From: Breviolum minutum Mf 1.05b.01
Lineage: Eukaryota > Sar > Dinophyceae > Suessiales > Symbiodiniaceae
Assembly: GCA_000507305.1 (NCBI GenBank)
Contig: DF239846.1
Span: 62,001-126,000 of the forward strand
Reading direction: 5' to 3'
Length of the DNA: 64,000 nt
The notes under the pieces are model-generated. The model worked only from the letters and a program-made list of their open reading frames with translations, was not told where the DNA came from and did no database searches. Of the stretch, positions 36,992 through 45,953 are shown piece by piece; the first letter of the stretch is position 1, and every line of letters begins with the position of its first letter. A program made the translations under genes and the position numbers.

Positions 36992-37585
36992 TCAAGGCTC
37001 AAACTCTAGAACAGTGCCGTCTGGCAGGAGGCGAGGCAGGCCCTCCACCACGATGCAAAGCTTCTGGTTCTCGCTTGTCAGAAGACTCTGCTCGTGGGCG
37101 ACATCGTCCGCGAAGTCAATGATCGGTTTCGAGAGATCCTGGTCGCCATCTTCTTTCGGATAACCCCTTTGGCCCACTTCGTTGCCAGCCAGGGTCAAGA
37201 ATATCATGATGAAAGTCAAAGGCGTCTCAGACAAGCAGCAGGTCAGCACCAGCGGCGAAGGGATCTCTCTGACCAGCGCCGCCGCCCCACTCAATTGCCA
37301 ATACAAGGGGTCCTTGTCCACTATAAGTACATCGCAACACCACATGCTGTTCCGAAAGGGGCGTGGAGAGACGCAAATCAGTGGAAGCCACAACTCCTCA
37401 TGCTCATCGTTTGGCCACTTAACCCTGAAATAGTTCTCCTCCAGAAAGGACGGTGGATAGTTTCTTGCAAACAAGTACCAACTGCAAGGATCGGCCACTA
37501 TCTCTTCCATTTCTGACACGTTTGCGAAGTTTGGAATGAACACCCATTCCCAGTCAGGATGTTGCTGGGCACTGGAGCTGGCCAT
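36992..37585 (-). CDS. Unknown protein, paralogue copy 1
   Basis: This frame of 197 aa starts at ATG 37585, chosen because the relative at 61.6 kb is alike from exactly this Met (Met-Ala-Ser-Ser-Ser-Ala against Met-Ala-Gly-Ser-Ser-Ser-Ala) and unlike before it. An in-frame upstream extension to 37693 would add a hydrophobic N-terminus. Conserved blocks are Pro-Asp-Trp-Glu-Trp, Val-Ser-Pro-Arg-Pro-Phe, Val-Arg-Glu-Ile-Pro-Ser-Pro-Leu-Val-Leu-Thr-Cys-Cys, Phe-Ala-Asp-Asp-x-Ala-His-Glu-Gln and a C-terminal Leu-Cys-Ile-Val-x-Glu-Gly-Leu-Pro. No family is recognised. It lies just left of the transposon, on the same strand as the Helitron. Confidence 0.6.
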   Translation of the reverse strand: MASSSAQQHPDWEWVFIPNFANVSEMEEIVADPCSWYLFARNYPPSFLEENYFRVKWPNDEHEELWLPLICVSPRPFRNSMWCCDVLIVDKDPLYWQLSGAAALVREIPSPLVLTCCLSETPLTFIMIFLTLAGNEVGQRGYPKEDGDQDLSKPIIDFADDVAHEQSLLTSENQKLCIVVEGLPRLLPDGTVLEFEP

Positions 37586-37914
37586 GACCGCAGGCAGCAG
37601 AAGAAGTTTCTGGATGATATATATTGCTGAAACGGCTGCAGAAGGCACTGCTTCAAAGTGTGCAAACCCACCAATTGTAATGGTAAAAGTCATGTCATGA
37701 TAAGGAACAGAAACGAAGTCACTAAACCTGTCTTCCTCGCATGACGCAGAATGAATTCGGGTCAGAATTCGCTTTTCATGTGATGTAAAGGGCCATACGA
37801 AAAAACTACATGGAGAAAGCGTCTTTCCAGTTGCAAAGCATCTTACATGAATGAGAACTTTTGCCGGCAGTTGTTTTTGCGTCCGCCAGCTTTTGTCCGC
37901 GCGCTCGCATCACT

Positions 37915-38604
37915 TCACACTTCTCTTGCCATCAGGACGCAGTAGAACTCTCCGAAGGCTACGCCCTTGTAGAAGAGAGCCGCGTTGTAGTCGCGCCGGT
38001 GGAGGTCATCGCAATGGGGGCAGTACCACGCCAGACACTGGTGCGGAGCATATGCATTGTGGTCGACATGGACCAAGCGCAGCAGTTCTTCGTGGAAAGG
38101 CGGCCACTCTGCTCCATCGATGTGGTTCTTGATTCCGATTTGGTTCCACCACGGCTCATACCGCGCAGTCAACTTGGCAAAACTCCACTCGTTCAAGAAG
38201 GGGTTGTCACGGCAAAAGCGCTCGTAGATGCCCCAGTTGTAGCTTTTGAATGCCTTCGCAGGGTTGAGAGGCAAGAGGCTGATTTGCACCATCGCATCGT
38301 CGTCGAAGCCCGGCAACAGGACCTGCCCACTGCAAACATAGTCATGGACCTCTTGGAACTTCCGCTTGGCTTCCTGAGATTCCTCCAGCCACCCCGAGGA
38401 GCAGTAGCGCATTGTCTTGCATGTAGCCAGCCACGCTAAAAGGGAGTACCCGTCCAAGAAGCCCCAGGCGGCCCCAGATAGCACTTCCAAGGCTGTGTCA
38501 AGCATCTGGCGCGCATGAAGATGCACATCCTCCTGAAGGCCAAGAAAAGCCAATAGAGAAACTGTTGTCAGTGGAAAAAAGGCATAGGTCATCATTATAA
38601 TCAT
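37915..38604 (-). CDS. Unknown 229-aa protein with hydrophobic N-terminus
   Basis: It starts at ATG 38604. Residues ~3-21 are hydrophobic (Met-Met-Thr-Tyr-Ala-Phe-Phe-Pro-Leu-Thr-Thr-Val-Ser-Leu-Leu-Ala-Phe), possibly a signal or anchor. Then come a Leu/Ala-rich helix, an acidic and basic middle, and a C-terminal Cys-Pro-His-Cys-Asp-Asp-Leu-His-Arg-Arg that could bind a metal. The opposite strand also has a long frame (37861-38439). I prefer the minus frame for its residue balance and shared orientation with the neighbouring copy-1 gene. Function is not known. Confidence 0.5.
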   Translation of the reverse strand: MIIMMTYAFFPLTTVSLLAFLGLQEDVHLHARQMLDTALEVLSGAAWGFLDGYSLLAWLATCKTMRYCSSGWLEESQEAKRKFQEVHDYVCSGQVLLPGFDDDAMVQISLLPLNPAKAFKSYNWGIYERFCRDNPFLNEWSFAKLTARYEPWWNQIGIKNHIDGAEWPPFHEELLRLVHVDHNAYAPHQCLAWYCPHCDDLHRRDYNAALFYKGVAFGEFYCVLMAREV

Positions 38605-38993
38605 TGAAGGAGACCATGGTACGTGGCAGGTATCTAGGCCTATATCTTTAAACGCGGTACAAGTAGAAAACCAAAATCATTTTGAATATATAAAGACTAT
38701 AAAGATGTATTGCATATAAAGAAAGACATCCTTTTTCCACTGGCCACCCTTCGGGTCAGCGCAAACCAGTGAATGCGGCACGTGTTCATGACGCAATCGT
38801 TTCTTGATTTTTGCATGAAAAGAAGCTATTTTGTGCACCTCTACGGTCTTGAGCTTGGTCGACGCCATGCCTTTACCTGACAAGGCGCGGCCATTGGGGC
38901 ATGGACTCTGAATTACAGTCAAAAAACACCAACAGCTGTGAGGGGCATGCCTGCAATTAACGATCGTGACAGTCACAATGTAGGTCAGTTGGA
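38605..38993. other. Spacer left of the transposon
   Basis: A minus-strand frame here reads Met-Ala-Ser-Thr-Lys-Leu-Lys-Thr-Val-Glu-Val-His-Lys and carries a Lys/Arg-rich helix. It could be the remains of an exon. The frame runs on through the transposon end at 38998, so its full extent is an artefact. Nothing else is supported. Confidence 0.3.
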
Positions 38994-38997
38994 ATAA
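38994..38997. repeat. Target-site duplication, left (ATAA)
   Basis: ATAA sits directly outside the left inverted repeat, and the same four bases sit directly outside the right one at 51228-51231. This is as expected of a 4-bp target duplication. It is short, so chance is possible. An alternative reading is a TA duplication at 39003-39004 and 51221-51222. Confidence 0.6.
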
Positions 38998-39122
38998 ATG
39001 GCTATTTGCTATAAAGTAGGTGTTCAATTTTTTACGGTAGGTGTGCAAAATGCATTGTACTTTCACAGAGACATTCATATCAAAAGGCAATTCACTTCAA
39101 GACATCTTCACCTGAGTGTGAC
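38998..39122 (+). repeat. Left terminal inverted repeat
   Basis: 125 bases, from ATGGCTATTTGCTATAAAG to CACCTGAGTGTGAC. It pairs with 51095-51227 in reverse complement. Differences are position 5 (C/A), three later substitutions and one 8-base gap. Confidence 0.92.
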
Positions 39123-39920
39123 AAGAATGAACTTTCTTGGCACTTGGTGCTTTCATGAGACATGGTTTTTCACTTTGGTTGGTGCACTCGCTGACTGGTC
39201 CGGTTGACCTTGAGTACCCTGGGGTACCCAAAATCATCCAAAAGTTTGGGCATCAGGTTGCGTAATTCCTCCCGTTTTGTAGCCCGCGCGAATTACACAA
39301 CCTTTCCTCCTCTGGCTACCGTGGGTCCATGGGCCCCCATGTTGTGGCTCTTCTCTAGCCCGCTTTGCATTGAACTTTGTGTCCATGATTGTGCAGTAAG
39401 ACTGCATTACAAACTGTTAAACAGACTTTGGTTGGTGCAGTTAGACTGCATTCCAATAGGTGATTATCAAGTAGTTTTAAAACAGGTAGAAGTTGTTTTT
39501 AGTTATTGGCTCAGACTCCTTGAGTTCCGTGATGATATGTGTTACTTTCACGAACATCTAGAAGCCAAAGCCAAATTTAATTCTAGAGTACGATAGTTTG
39601 GGCAGATACCGACACATTGTCCTTTTGATAGAAGCCAAATTCTAGAGTAAGATGTTTTGGGCAGATACCGACACATTGCGTTTTGAATCGAGCTGCTGCT
39701 GTTGACAGATAAGAAGTCTTCGCGTGAAAAAGCGTTCAGATCAGGGTGTTGCATGTCAAACTTGTTTGGATAAATTTATTATCCTATGACTGCTGCGCAT
39801 TTTTTGTTTGTGTTCATGTCTAGTTTGAATTTGTGAGAGAGCTAACAGCCGCATGAATTTGCTGGCCCCAGTTTTTAGCTGTTGTGGAGCTTTGTCATTG
39901 GGCATTTTGCAGTTTGACTC
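39123..39920. other. Subterminal region and probable promoter side
   Basis: About 800 bases without a convincing gene between the left terminal repeat and the first gene. A weak + frame (39204-39596) has no support. A tandem duplication occupies 39560-39688, and a short GTGCAGTTAGACTGCATTCC-like word occurs twice near 39388 and 39437. The promoter of the gene row presumably lies here, but no motif identifies it. Confidence 0.4.
39560..39688. repeat. Two-copy tandem duplication
   Basis: Copy 1 (39560-39629) and copy 2 (39630-39688) share AGAAGCCAAAT, TTCTAGAGTA and TTTGGGCAGATACCGACACA; copy 2 lacks about ten bases. Subterminal repeats can serve as transposase-binding sites in DNA transposons, which is only a suggestion here. 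Confidence 0.8.
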
Positions 39921-40394
39921 ATGTCGCTGGCCTTGGCGCGTTTTGTGGCGAATCGGGGTGCCTCCTGGACGGAGGAGCAGCGCAACATGATGGAGTGCAG
40001 CAGAGAGGCTTGCCGCACTGTTGTCAACCAAGTGGGGTGGTGTGACAAGACTGATGCCTTTTTGAAGCTGTGGGTGTCATTCACCATGCTCATGGTGATT
40101 GAGTCGCTTGGAGAAGAGCGTGCTGCTGCTGTAGATCATTCTGGCATTGGTGGGTTTCCAATCCCACCCCGTGAGTTGAAGGTCGCCTTGGGACAGCTCA
40201 ATCCTTATGCTAAGAGTTTCTTGAAGAAGGACCTGGATGCTATGGAAGAGTTGCTGCCCATTTTGTATGCGGCGGCAGATTGCCTTGGCTTTGGTGGCCC
40301 ATCTACGTCTGAGGCTTTGGATCTCATTCAGGATGTGCAAGCCAGATTGATGGATGTGAAGGCTGCACTGGGTCCTGCTTTGAACATAGCCTAG
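39921..40394 (+). CDS. Transposon gene 1, unknown 157-aa protein
   Basis: ATG 39921 opens a single-exon frame closed by TAG. The protein is largely alpha-helical by composition: Leu/Ala/Val-rich segments (Phe-Leu-Lys-Leu-Trp-Val-Ser-Phe-Thr-Met-Leu-Met-Val) are separated by charged turns, with a C-terminal amphipathic helix (Leu-Ile-Gln-Asp-Val-Gln-Ala-Arg-Leu-Met-Asp-Val). No catalytic motif, zinc cluster or signal peptide is visible. It is the first of six genes in the element and could be an accessory or structural protein. I do not recognise the family. Confidence 0.65.
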   Translation: MSLALARFVANRGASWTEEQRNMMECSREACRTVVNQVGWCDKTDAFLKLWVSFTMLMVIESLGEERAAAVDHSGIGGFPIPPRELKVALGQLNPYAKSFLKKDLDAMEELLPILYAAADCLGFGGPSTSEALDLIQDVQARLMDVKAALGPALNIA

Positions 40395-40530
40395 AAAAAA
40401 CAATGTCGCCCGTTTTGAAGGAAAAGGAAATGTTGAGAAAAAATGAAGTTGCACTGTTCAGCTGATTCATGCAGTTGCCTTAGGTTTTCAGTTGTCCCAA
40501 ACATCTTTATATAACAACTAGACTAGTAAT

Positions 40531-40584
40531 AGCGACCCACCATGGGGCGCTTAGTGCCAATGGCGCTTAGCGCAGTATGCGCTC
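40531..40584. repeat. GCGCT-rich spacer motif, copy a
   Basis: Begins AGCGACC and contains GGGGCGCTTAG and GGCGCTTAGCGCAG. Related motifs occur in three other gene-free spacers of the same element (45258, 46217, 50457) and not in the genes. Confidence 0.6.
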
Positions 40585-40810
40585 TTACTTTGCATGTACT
40601 GTATCTAATCATTGATGCTGTCAATCGGGTTTTGAAAGTCAACATGCAGCCATTTTGGCAGCAATTGCACTATACGCAGCAAATGACATGTCATGTTTTC
40701 TTCATTTATCCAACCACAATTCATATTGACTGAAGTGGATGTTTCTTGAAATTGTGTTTTGATTTTGAGAAATTGTTGGTATCGAGCATAGAAACGATTC
40801 TGTGAATGTC

Positions 40811-42607
40811 ATGGCAGCTGCTTCCTCCAGCGCAGCAGCAGCTGATGATGATCTCGACATTGATTTGCCACCTGATGTATCGTCAGATGAGGCGATGGCT
40901 TTTCCAGAATCTCAAGAACTTGAACTGCCACCAGATGTGGCGTCTGATTTAGAGTTGATGCCGCCTGGGTCGAAGCAGCCCTGCACTTGCAAATTGCAAT
41001 GCTGGTCCAAGTTTGATGCAGCTGATGTGGACTTCTTCCGTAACAAGCAGCTAAGCAACCCTGAGCGGGCTTCTGAGTCTTTCTTTAAGGTGAAGACTTT
41101 GGTTGACAGTCGTGAAGGTGATGGAAATGTGCTGTGGGCAATTAATAAAATAAGGGTTTGTCGCCCTTTCTGGGAGCATTTCCACGCAGTGGGACATAAG
41201 TGTGTTGATGATTGGGTGAAGCTGGCCAAAGCTGGCCACGTTCGTCTTCCTGAGACAGGCGCACGTATGCCAAGAGAGAAATCCAAGAGTGACACAGTTC
41301 AGTTGTGGTTTCTGCAGTTGTACCAGGGGTCAGCTGAACCGACCCCTGTTGAAGGCTCTGCTGATCGCATAGATGATGATTTGGGGCAAGATTCTCTTCA
41401 ACATGAAGTTGTCGCCGATGTGCACCACCCCCTCTATGGTCTGAGCGTGGCTGCAGGGGCAGCAGGGGATGTGAAACATCTTGCACCAAAGCGCTTTTTG
41501 AATGAGAGCAACCTGGCAGCTCTTTGGCATCTCTATTCGCAGGATCAATCTGTTGTTGAAAAAGTATCCCGGGATACTTTCACCAAGGCCTTCAACAAAC
41601 ACTGGAAAGGTCTTTTGAATTTCAAAGGACATGGTCAAGGAACCCGCTGCCAACTCTGTGCAGAAATGGATGAAGAAAGGAAACATTTGACCACAAAATT
41701 GGAAAGGCAGGAGCTGGATCTTAAGAAGCAACTGCACTTTGAGAGGCATGACGCTGACAGGAGTGTGAACGTCAGAGGGAACAAGCTCTCTTCAGATCCT
41801 GCTACGTATTTGCTTCAAAATGCCACAGCCAGGGCCATGAAACTGATGGTGGACGGGATGGACCAGGCCAAGTTTCGAACACCAAGAAACCTGGCAGCAT
41901 CAAGCGCCTTTGCTCAATGTCACCGTCCAGCACTACATCTCACAGGCGTGATAGCCTTTGGACTTTTAGAGGCATACTTCGTATTACCTGCAGATACGAA
42001 GAAGGACGCCAATATGAACTGTAGCGTCTTGGGAGTGACTTTGGACCTTTGTCGACAAGCTGTGGAGAAGCTTGGAGCGCAGCATGCGCTGCCAAGGCAT
42101 GCCATTTTGGCATGCGACAACACTACTAGAGAGTCCAAGAACCAGTGGTTCATGACCTTTGCTGCATCGTTGGTCCATCGTTTTCATTTTGAGACGGTGG
42201 AGGTTCAGTACATGATGGCAGGGCACACAAAAAATGAGTTAGACCAAAGGTTTTCAACCATTGCAACAGTTCTGTCAAGGGCACCTGTCCTTGAAACCCC
42301 CCAAGACTTTGCCAATTGGATCCGGCAGCATGTTCAACCACTTCATGGCAAAGAATTGCACGTCTTGGTTTTGGAGGAGACATGGGATTTTCAGAAGCTT
42401 TTTCAAGCGGTTGCGGCACCAGCTTCGGGTCTCACTAGCACTCACCTGCAGCCACATGCCAACCACCTCTGGCGCTTTGAGTTGAGGAAGTACTTGGAAC
42501 CGACTTGCATTGTGGAGGTCAACGAAAAGAAGTGGAAGGACAGGTCTGCTCATGATGATGATGTGGTCCTGACAGTGAAGCAGCTGCTTGGTATACGCCA
42601 AATTTAA
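40811..42607 (+). CDS. Transposon gene 2, DUF7869-like transposase candidate
   Basis: 598 aa from ATG 40811 to TAA 42605-42607. An acidic N-terminus with two Leu-Pro-Pro-Asp-Val repeats (about residues 20-42) is followed by Cys-Thr-Cys-Lys-Leu-Gln-Cys-Trp, a small Cys cluster. Cys-Gln-Leu-Cys-Ala-Glu-Met-Asp-Glu-Glu-Arg then introduces a coiled linker. The core has Val-Asp-Gly-Met-Asp-Gln-Ala-Lys-Phe (Asp348/351), Ala-Cys-Asp-Asn-Thr-Thr-Arg-Glu-Ser-Lys-Asn (Asp436) and Gly-His-Thr-Lys-Asn-Glu-Leu-Asp (His472, Asp478). Asp-Asn ... Lys-Asn and Gly-His-Thr-x4-Asp are the signature of the DUF7869 family, which has an RNase H-like fold and is widespread in insects, fungi and dinoflagellates. A DDE-type role is inferred. 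The next frame lies 30 bases downstream in the same phase, so a longer spliced product is possible. Confidence 0.72.
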   Translation: MAAASSSAAAADDDLDIDLPPDVSSDEAMAFPESQELELPPDVASDLELMPPGSKQPCTCKLQCWSKFDAADVDFFRNKQLSNPERASESFFKVKTLVDSREGDGNVLWAINKIRVCRPFWEHFHAVGHKCVDDWVKLAKAGHVRLPETGARMPREKSKSDTVQLWFLQLYQGSAEPTPVEGSADRIDDDLGQDSLQHEVVADVHHPLYGLSVAAGAAGDVKHLAPKRFLNESNLAALWHLYSQDQSVVEKVSRDTFTKAFNKHWKGLLNFKGHGQGTRCQLCAEMDEERKHLTTKLERQELDLKKQLHFERHDADRSVNVRGNKLSSDPATYLLQNATARAMKLMVDGMDQAKFRTPRNLAASSAFAQCHRPALHLTGVIAFGLLEAYFVLPADTKKDANMNCSVLGVTLDLCRQAVEKLGAQHALPRHAILACDNTTRESKNQWFMTFAASLVHRFHFETVEVQYMMAGHTKNELDQRFSTIATVLSRAPVLETPQDFANWIRQHVQPLHGKELHVLVLEETWDFQKLFQAVAAPASGLTSTHLQPHANHLWRFELRKYLEPTCIVEVNEKKWKDRSAHDDDVVLTVKQLLGIRQI

Positions 42608-42637
42608 GTTTCTCATTGTTTTTAGTTTGGAACAATC

Positions 42638-43572
42638 ATGTTACATAGACATTTTCGAAAGCACAGTGATGAATATGAATATTTGATTTCTACCGCCCAT
42701 GTCATCCAGTCAGTGCCAATAAGGTACATCTCTTCGCCCGATCGTTCACAGCCCACACAGCTCGTTCTCCCACATGGAATTGAACTGGACTTTAGCAAAT
42801 TGATTGCGTCTGGAAGGCGAAGCTTCTCTGAGGAAGTTTTGAAGGAATACCGCAAGACTGCCAAAATTGTTGGAGCTGAGCCGTGGCGCCTTTTTGAAGC
42901 AGAGCAATGGCTGACACAGCTGTGTGATGACAATGAGAAGGGCACCATCAAGACACCTCCTGCATTGGAGCTTCTCTTGGAAGTCGGGCATGGTGCTGAG
43001 TTCCGTGGCCCTCCAGATTTCAGTGATCTATTTGTGGCAGACCAGCCCCCACCTCGAGTTGTGCGTGTGGGCAAGGGTGGTGGAAAGGATAGAGGAAAGA
43101 AAAGGCCTGCTGCAGCGCCACTGAGGCGTCCAGCTGCTGCTGCCCCTCCTGCAGAGGAGGCAGAAGCAGAACTTGAGGTTGCAGAGGAAGGAGCAGAAGC
43201 AGCAGAACTTGAAGTTGCACCACGTGCAGACGGTGGAGATGATCGTGCTGCCGAAGCGCCTGTGGCAGCTGCTGCTGAAGTTGAGGCAGGTTCAACCTGA
43301 TTGTTTCTTAGGGGGTCAAAGCCAGTGAGGAAACCTCTAGTCAACTTCACGACTTGAGTTTTGAATAAAAGGTATTTTCTCAATGGTTCATGTTCATTCC
43401 CTGCACACAGGCAGGAGCCTTGGAGGAAGGCTGCTACTATGGGTGTAGCAAATGCAAGTCTTGCAAGTTAGGGTGCGCTCAATGTCGCAAGTTTGCAGAT
43501 GAGAACTATTCGAATCGATCTTGGACTTACTTTCGGAAAGATGGGTTTGTTGTGCGGCGCAAGAACCATTGA
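42638..43572 (+). CDS. Transposon gene 3, Ala/Glu-rich with Cys tail (two exons)
   Basis: Exon 1 is 42638-43285 and exon 2 is 43411-43572, giving 269 aa. The intron (43286-43410) is a GC-AG intron; exon 1 ends GAG before GCAGGTT and exon 2 starts GCAGGAGCC after CACACAG, so AGGCAGG appears at both borders. The N-terminal ~125 residues are globular (Tyr-Glu-Tyr-Leu-Ile-Ser ... Arg-Tyr-Ile-Ser-Ser-Pro-Asp). Next is a Lys-Lys-Arg-Pro-Ala-Ala-Ala-Pro motif common in dinoflagellate proteins, then an Ala/Glu run. Exon 2 adds Cys-x3-Cys-x2-Cys-x2-Cys-x3-Cys-x2-Cys, a likely zinc-binding tail. Without splicing the protein would lose the tail. It lies in phase with gene 2 and could be its 3' part. Confidence 0.6.
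43286..43410 (+). other. GC-AG intron of gene 3
   Basis: 125 bases, GCAGGTTCAAC ... CCTGCACACAG. Joining the exons keeps the frame and adds the Cys-rich tail. The donor word GAG|GCAGGTT recurs exactly at the intron of the large gene (47181). Confidence 0.6.
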
Positions 43573-43975
43573 ATGGTTTTTTTGGAGCCACCTCTTTTTT
43601 CAGCCTTGAAGTTGGTGCGACACCAGGCAATGCCAAAGCATTGTTGAGCGGTGCGATCAATGCAATGCATTGAAATAAAGAATGTTAAAAACTGCATCGG
43701 CTGCGCAGCTATCCATTTTTTTTGACTACCCTGAACCCTGTTTGACTTTTTGGATGCAATGAGTTGTGACATTGATTTGGCACTTTCAGTTGCAGTACTT
43801 TGGCCTGAGGGCGTTTTTTTCAATTTTTCTGAACAACATTTGAGAGTTTAGGGCTGTCAGCTGAGCATTTTAAGCCACTTATTGTGTTGGCTCGATTTGA
43901 ATTTTTACATTGTGCCAAAGTTTGATTTGGCCCAATAGATCGAGAATCAATCAACCATACTGTTGTGGCCACGGC
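43573..43975. other. Spacer, no gene seen
   Basis: AT-rich, with T-runs around 43717-43725 and 43811-43830. It probably holds the 3' end of gene 3 and the start of the next transcript unit. No recognisable signal. Confidence 0.5.
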
Positions 43976-44536
43976 ATGGCTAAGGGGTCAGCTTTGAAAA
44001 AACCAGCTGCTGCTGCTTCCAGGAAGCGACAGGTTGTTGCAAACAAAAAACCTGCTGCGTTGCAGCGTCAGAAGTCCTCAGTGAATGTTGAGGCGACCGC
44101 TGTGAACTTGAAAGAGCCTCCTCGTCGCACCGAGCATGGTTTGCACTTCAGGGAGGTTTGCCACCGCCTCTACTTGGAGTGGGATGATGCGCGGCAGAAC
44201 AGCATGTCCTACAAAACTATGGGGCCCAAGGGAAGGCCCAATGTTTTGTTGTTATGTAAAACTCAATGCGGAACATCAACTCAAAAAGTAGAAAGTGGCA
44301 GTGAGTTTGAATTTTGCTCATGACAAACATGAACCAGAATCAGATTTTAGTATTGATGTTTTTTTTTCAACTCCAGGTATCGTGGAGTACCCGTGGAGCC
44401 GTGGTCAGTGGCCAAGCTTGACATGCTGAAGAGCCGCGGCTGGCGCAAGGTCAACAAAGTTTGGAAGTGGCACCCCCAATGGATTTGCAAGGAAGCTCGC
44501 CGCGATCCGGACATCTTGACTCTCTTTGAAGGCTGA
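43976..44536 (+). CDS. Transposon gene 4, basic 144-aa protein (two exons)
   Basis: Exon 1 is 43976-44250 and exon 2 is 44377-44536; together 435 bases, frame preserved, TGA at 44534-44536. The intron has GTTATG donor and CTCCAG acceptor. The N-terminus is Ala/Lys-rich (Leu-Lys-Lys-Pro-Ala-Ala-Ala-Ala-Ser-Arg-Lys-Arg, then Lys-Lys-Pro-Ala-Ala), a DNA-binding or nuclear-targeting style tail. The rest is aromatic and basic: Cys-His-Arg-Leu-Tyr-Leu-Glu-Trp-Asp and, in exon 2, Gly-Trp-Arg-Lys-Val-Asn-Lys-Val-Trp-Lys-Trp-His-Pro-Gln-Trp. It may bind the element's DNA. No family is recognised. Confidence 0.58.
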
Positions 44537-44696
44537 ACAGCATGTGAGTTATGAGAGCAACTAGCTGGCCTGGAGCCAGTTACGTTTTTTTTTTTGAAAT
44601 GGACCAGTGGAGTTAGCAATCCACAGGTCACTTGCATATCGCCGCTGCAGCTGCGTCGGAAAATATCACTGAGCAGTCTTTTTGTTTGAGCTGAGC

Positions 44697-44804
44697 TTTA
44701 AGGTTTAGGATCTTGGAGAACTAACTGTTCAACTTTAGTTTAGGGTTTAGTGATTGAACACTTAGTTCTCCAAGATCCTAAACCCTAAACCCTAAACCCT
44801 AAAC
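44697..44804. repeat. Hairpin with telomere-type CCCTAAA repeats
   Basis: Arms 44697-44732 and 44754-44789 pair at 34 of 36 positions around a 21-base loop that itself contains TTTAGGG. The right arm runs into four CCCTAAA units ending near 44804. TTTAGGG/CCCTAAA is the telomere unit of plants and dinoflagellates. Position inside a transposon makes this an interstitial copy, not a chromosome end. Confidence 0.85.
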
Positions 44805-45257
44805 TGTATGGCAAAAAATTTGCGAGAGTTTTGTTCCCCAACAACTATGTTATTTTTTGAACTTGATATTTTTGGTTTGATTTTTAGGGCCTTGATATTT
44901 CGAGATGGGTTCCATGGAAATCATCTTGAAATCCAGCAGTTTTGCTGACATATCAAAAAATCAAGATCAGCAAAATTTTGGGCAAATATCATGAAATCAC
45001 CCCCGCCGGATTTCAAGGGATAGTCCCTGGAAAGCATCTTGATTTTTGAGTTGTTTGGGGTTGACTGGCTAACCTCACCCAGCTTTGTTTTAACAACTTT
45101 CATTGATGATACCCACCAAGAAGGGATTTCAGGCAACAATCCTTGGAAATGACTGGGTTCTTGCCGTTGGGTTTCTATGTCCATTTTCCAGCTTGTGCTT
45201 TGGCAGAGTTTGCTTGTGAGATTTTGCTACCTGATGTTGAGTTTATAATAGTACTAG

Positions 45258-45313
45258 GAGCGACCTTTGGGGCGCTAGCGAAATATTTCGCTTCGCTTAT
45301 TTTAAATAAGCGT
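45258..45313. repeat. GCGCT-rich spacer motif, copy b
   Basis: AGCGACCTTTGGGGCGCTAGCG, followed by GAAATATTTCGCTTCGCTT and TTTAAATAAGCG, all partly palindromic. Related to copies at 40531, 46217 and 50457. Confidence 0.6.
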
Positions 45314-45488
45314 TTAAATTTCTTGATTTGATCTCTTTGTTTTGCCAGTGGATGGCTCGAAGCAGTACAGTCATCACCCAGCAACTGGAACAGAAAAATT
45401 AGATACTAGTAAATGGAAACAATAAACGAATGGGCTGTTAGTTATCATAGTTGACAAGGTTAGTAAAACTGCACGTAGGAAGCTGCGA

Positions 45489-45953
45489 ATGGAAGGCAAA
45501 GAGTATCGCCAGCGGCAGCGGGCCGGGCGACGCACTTTGCAAATTCTAGAGGAGAGAGCTTTGGCAGCTGCTACTGGCTCCAAACAAAAAAGCGGAGCAA
45601 CTGAAAGTTTAGTGGTTGAACCTCCAGAAGTTCCAGCCCACAAAGAGATCAAAGAACTAGTCGCTCCAGAAGCTGAAGTAGAACCGAAAGAGGAAAAGCA
45701 AACTGCAGAAAAAACAGAAGCTGCTCTGCAGCCAGAAAGCTCTCACCTTGAAGAGGCAGCGGTGAAAACTGAAGCTGGGGCAAATATGCAAGAGACTGGG
45801 CTTGCTGCGTCCTCCTCCACTGGTGCTTCTAGCTCACAGCCTGCTGCTGCAGCAGATCAAGGGCCTCCTCGGAGAAAACGTGGCCGCCGGCCCGGTCGCA
45901 ACGTCGATTGGTGGAACATGGCATACGCCATAAAGAACATATTGCAGCAGTGA
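45489..45953 (+). CDS. Transposon gene 5, acidic AT-hook protein
   Basis: 154 aa from ATG 45489 to TGA. A basic N-terminus (Tyr-Arg-Gln-Arg-Gln-Arg-Ala-Gly-Arg-Arg) leads into a long Glu/Ala/Lys-rich disordered stretch, then a Ser/Ala-rich linker. Near the C-terminus is Arg-Arg-Lys-Arg-Gly-Arg-Arg-Pro-Gly-Arg, an AT-hook-like Gly-Arg-x-Pro core that binds the minor groove of AT-rich DNA. It ends with an aromatic helix, Asp-Trp-Trp-Asn-Met-Ala-Tyr-Ala. DNA binding is inferred from the AT hook. The low-complexity middle precludes any family assignment. Confidence 0.6.
   Translation: MEGKEYRQRQRAGRRTLQILEERALAAATGSKQKSGATESLVVEPPEVPAHKEIKELVAPEAEVEPKEEKQTAEKTEAALQPESSHLEEAAVKTEAGANMQETGLAASSSTGASSSQPAAAADQGPPRRKRGRRPGRNVDWWNMAYAIKNILQQ

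Larger units (their letters stand above)
44537..45488. other. Gene-free spacer with hairpin and repeats
   Basis: Almost 950 bases without a supported gene. It holds the telomere-type hairpin, a repeated GG-TTCC-TGGAAATCATCTTGA-like word (44905, 45024) and a GCGCT-rich motif at 45258-45313 with an AAATAAGCG palindrome. A weak minus frame (44921-45184) is not convincing. Confidence 0.5.

Noticed and set aside
37861-38439. 192-aa + strand frame
   Set aside because: Antisense of the minus gene at 37915-38604; Val/Arg/Pro-biased composition typical of a shadow frame, and the wrong strand for its neighbours.
42622-43383. 253-aa minus-strand frame
   Set aside because: Antisense of the Ala/Glu-rich gene 3; poly-Ala/Ser content reflects GCA/GAA codons read backwards.
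44781-44804. A true chromosome end
   Set aside because: Only four CCCTAAA units, embedded in a hairpin with genes continuing on both sides.
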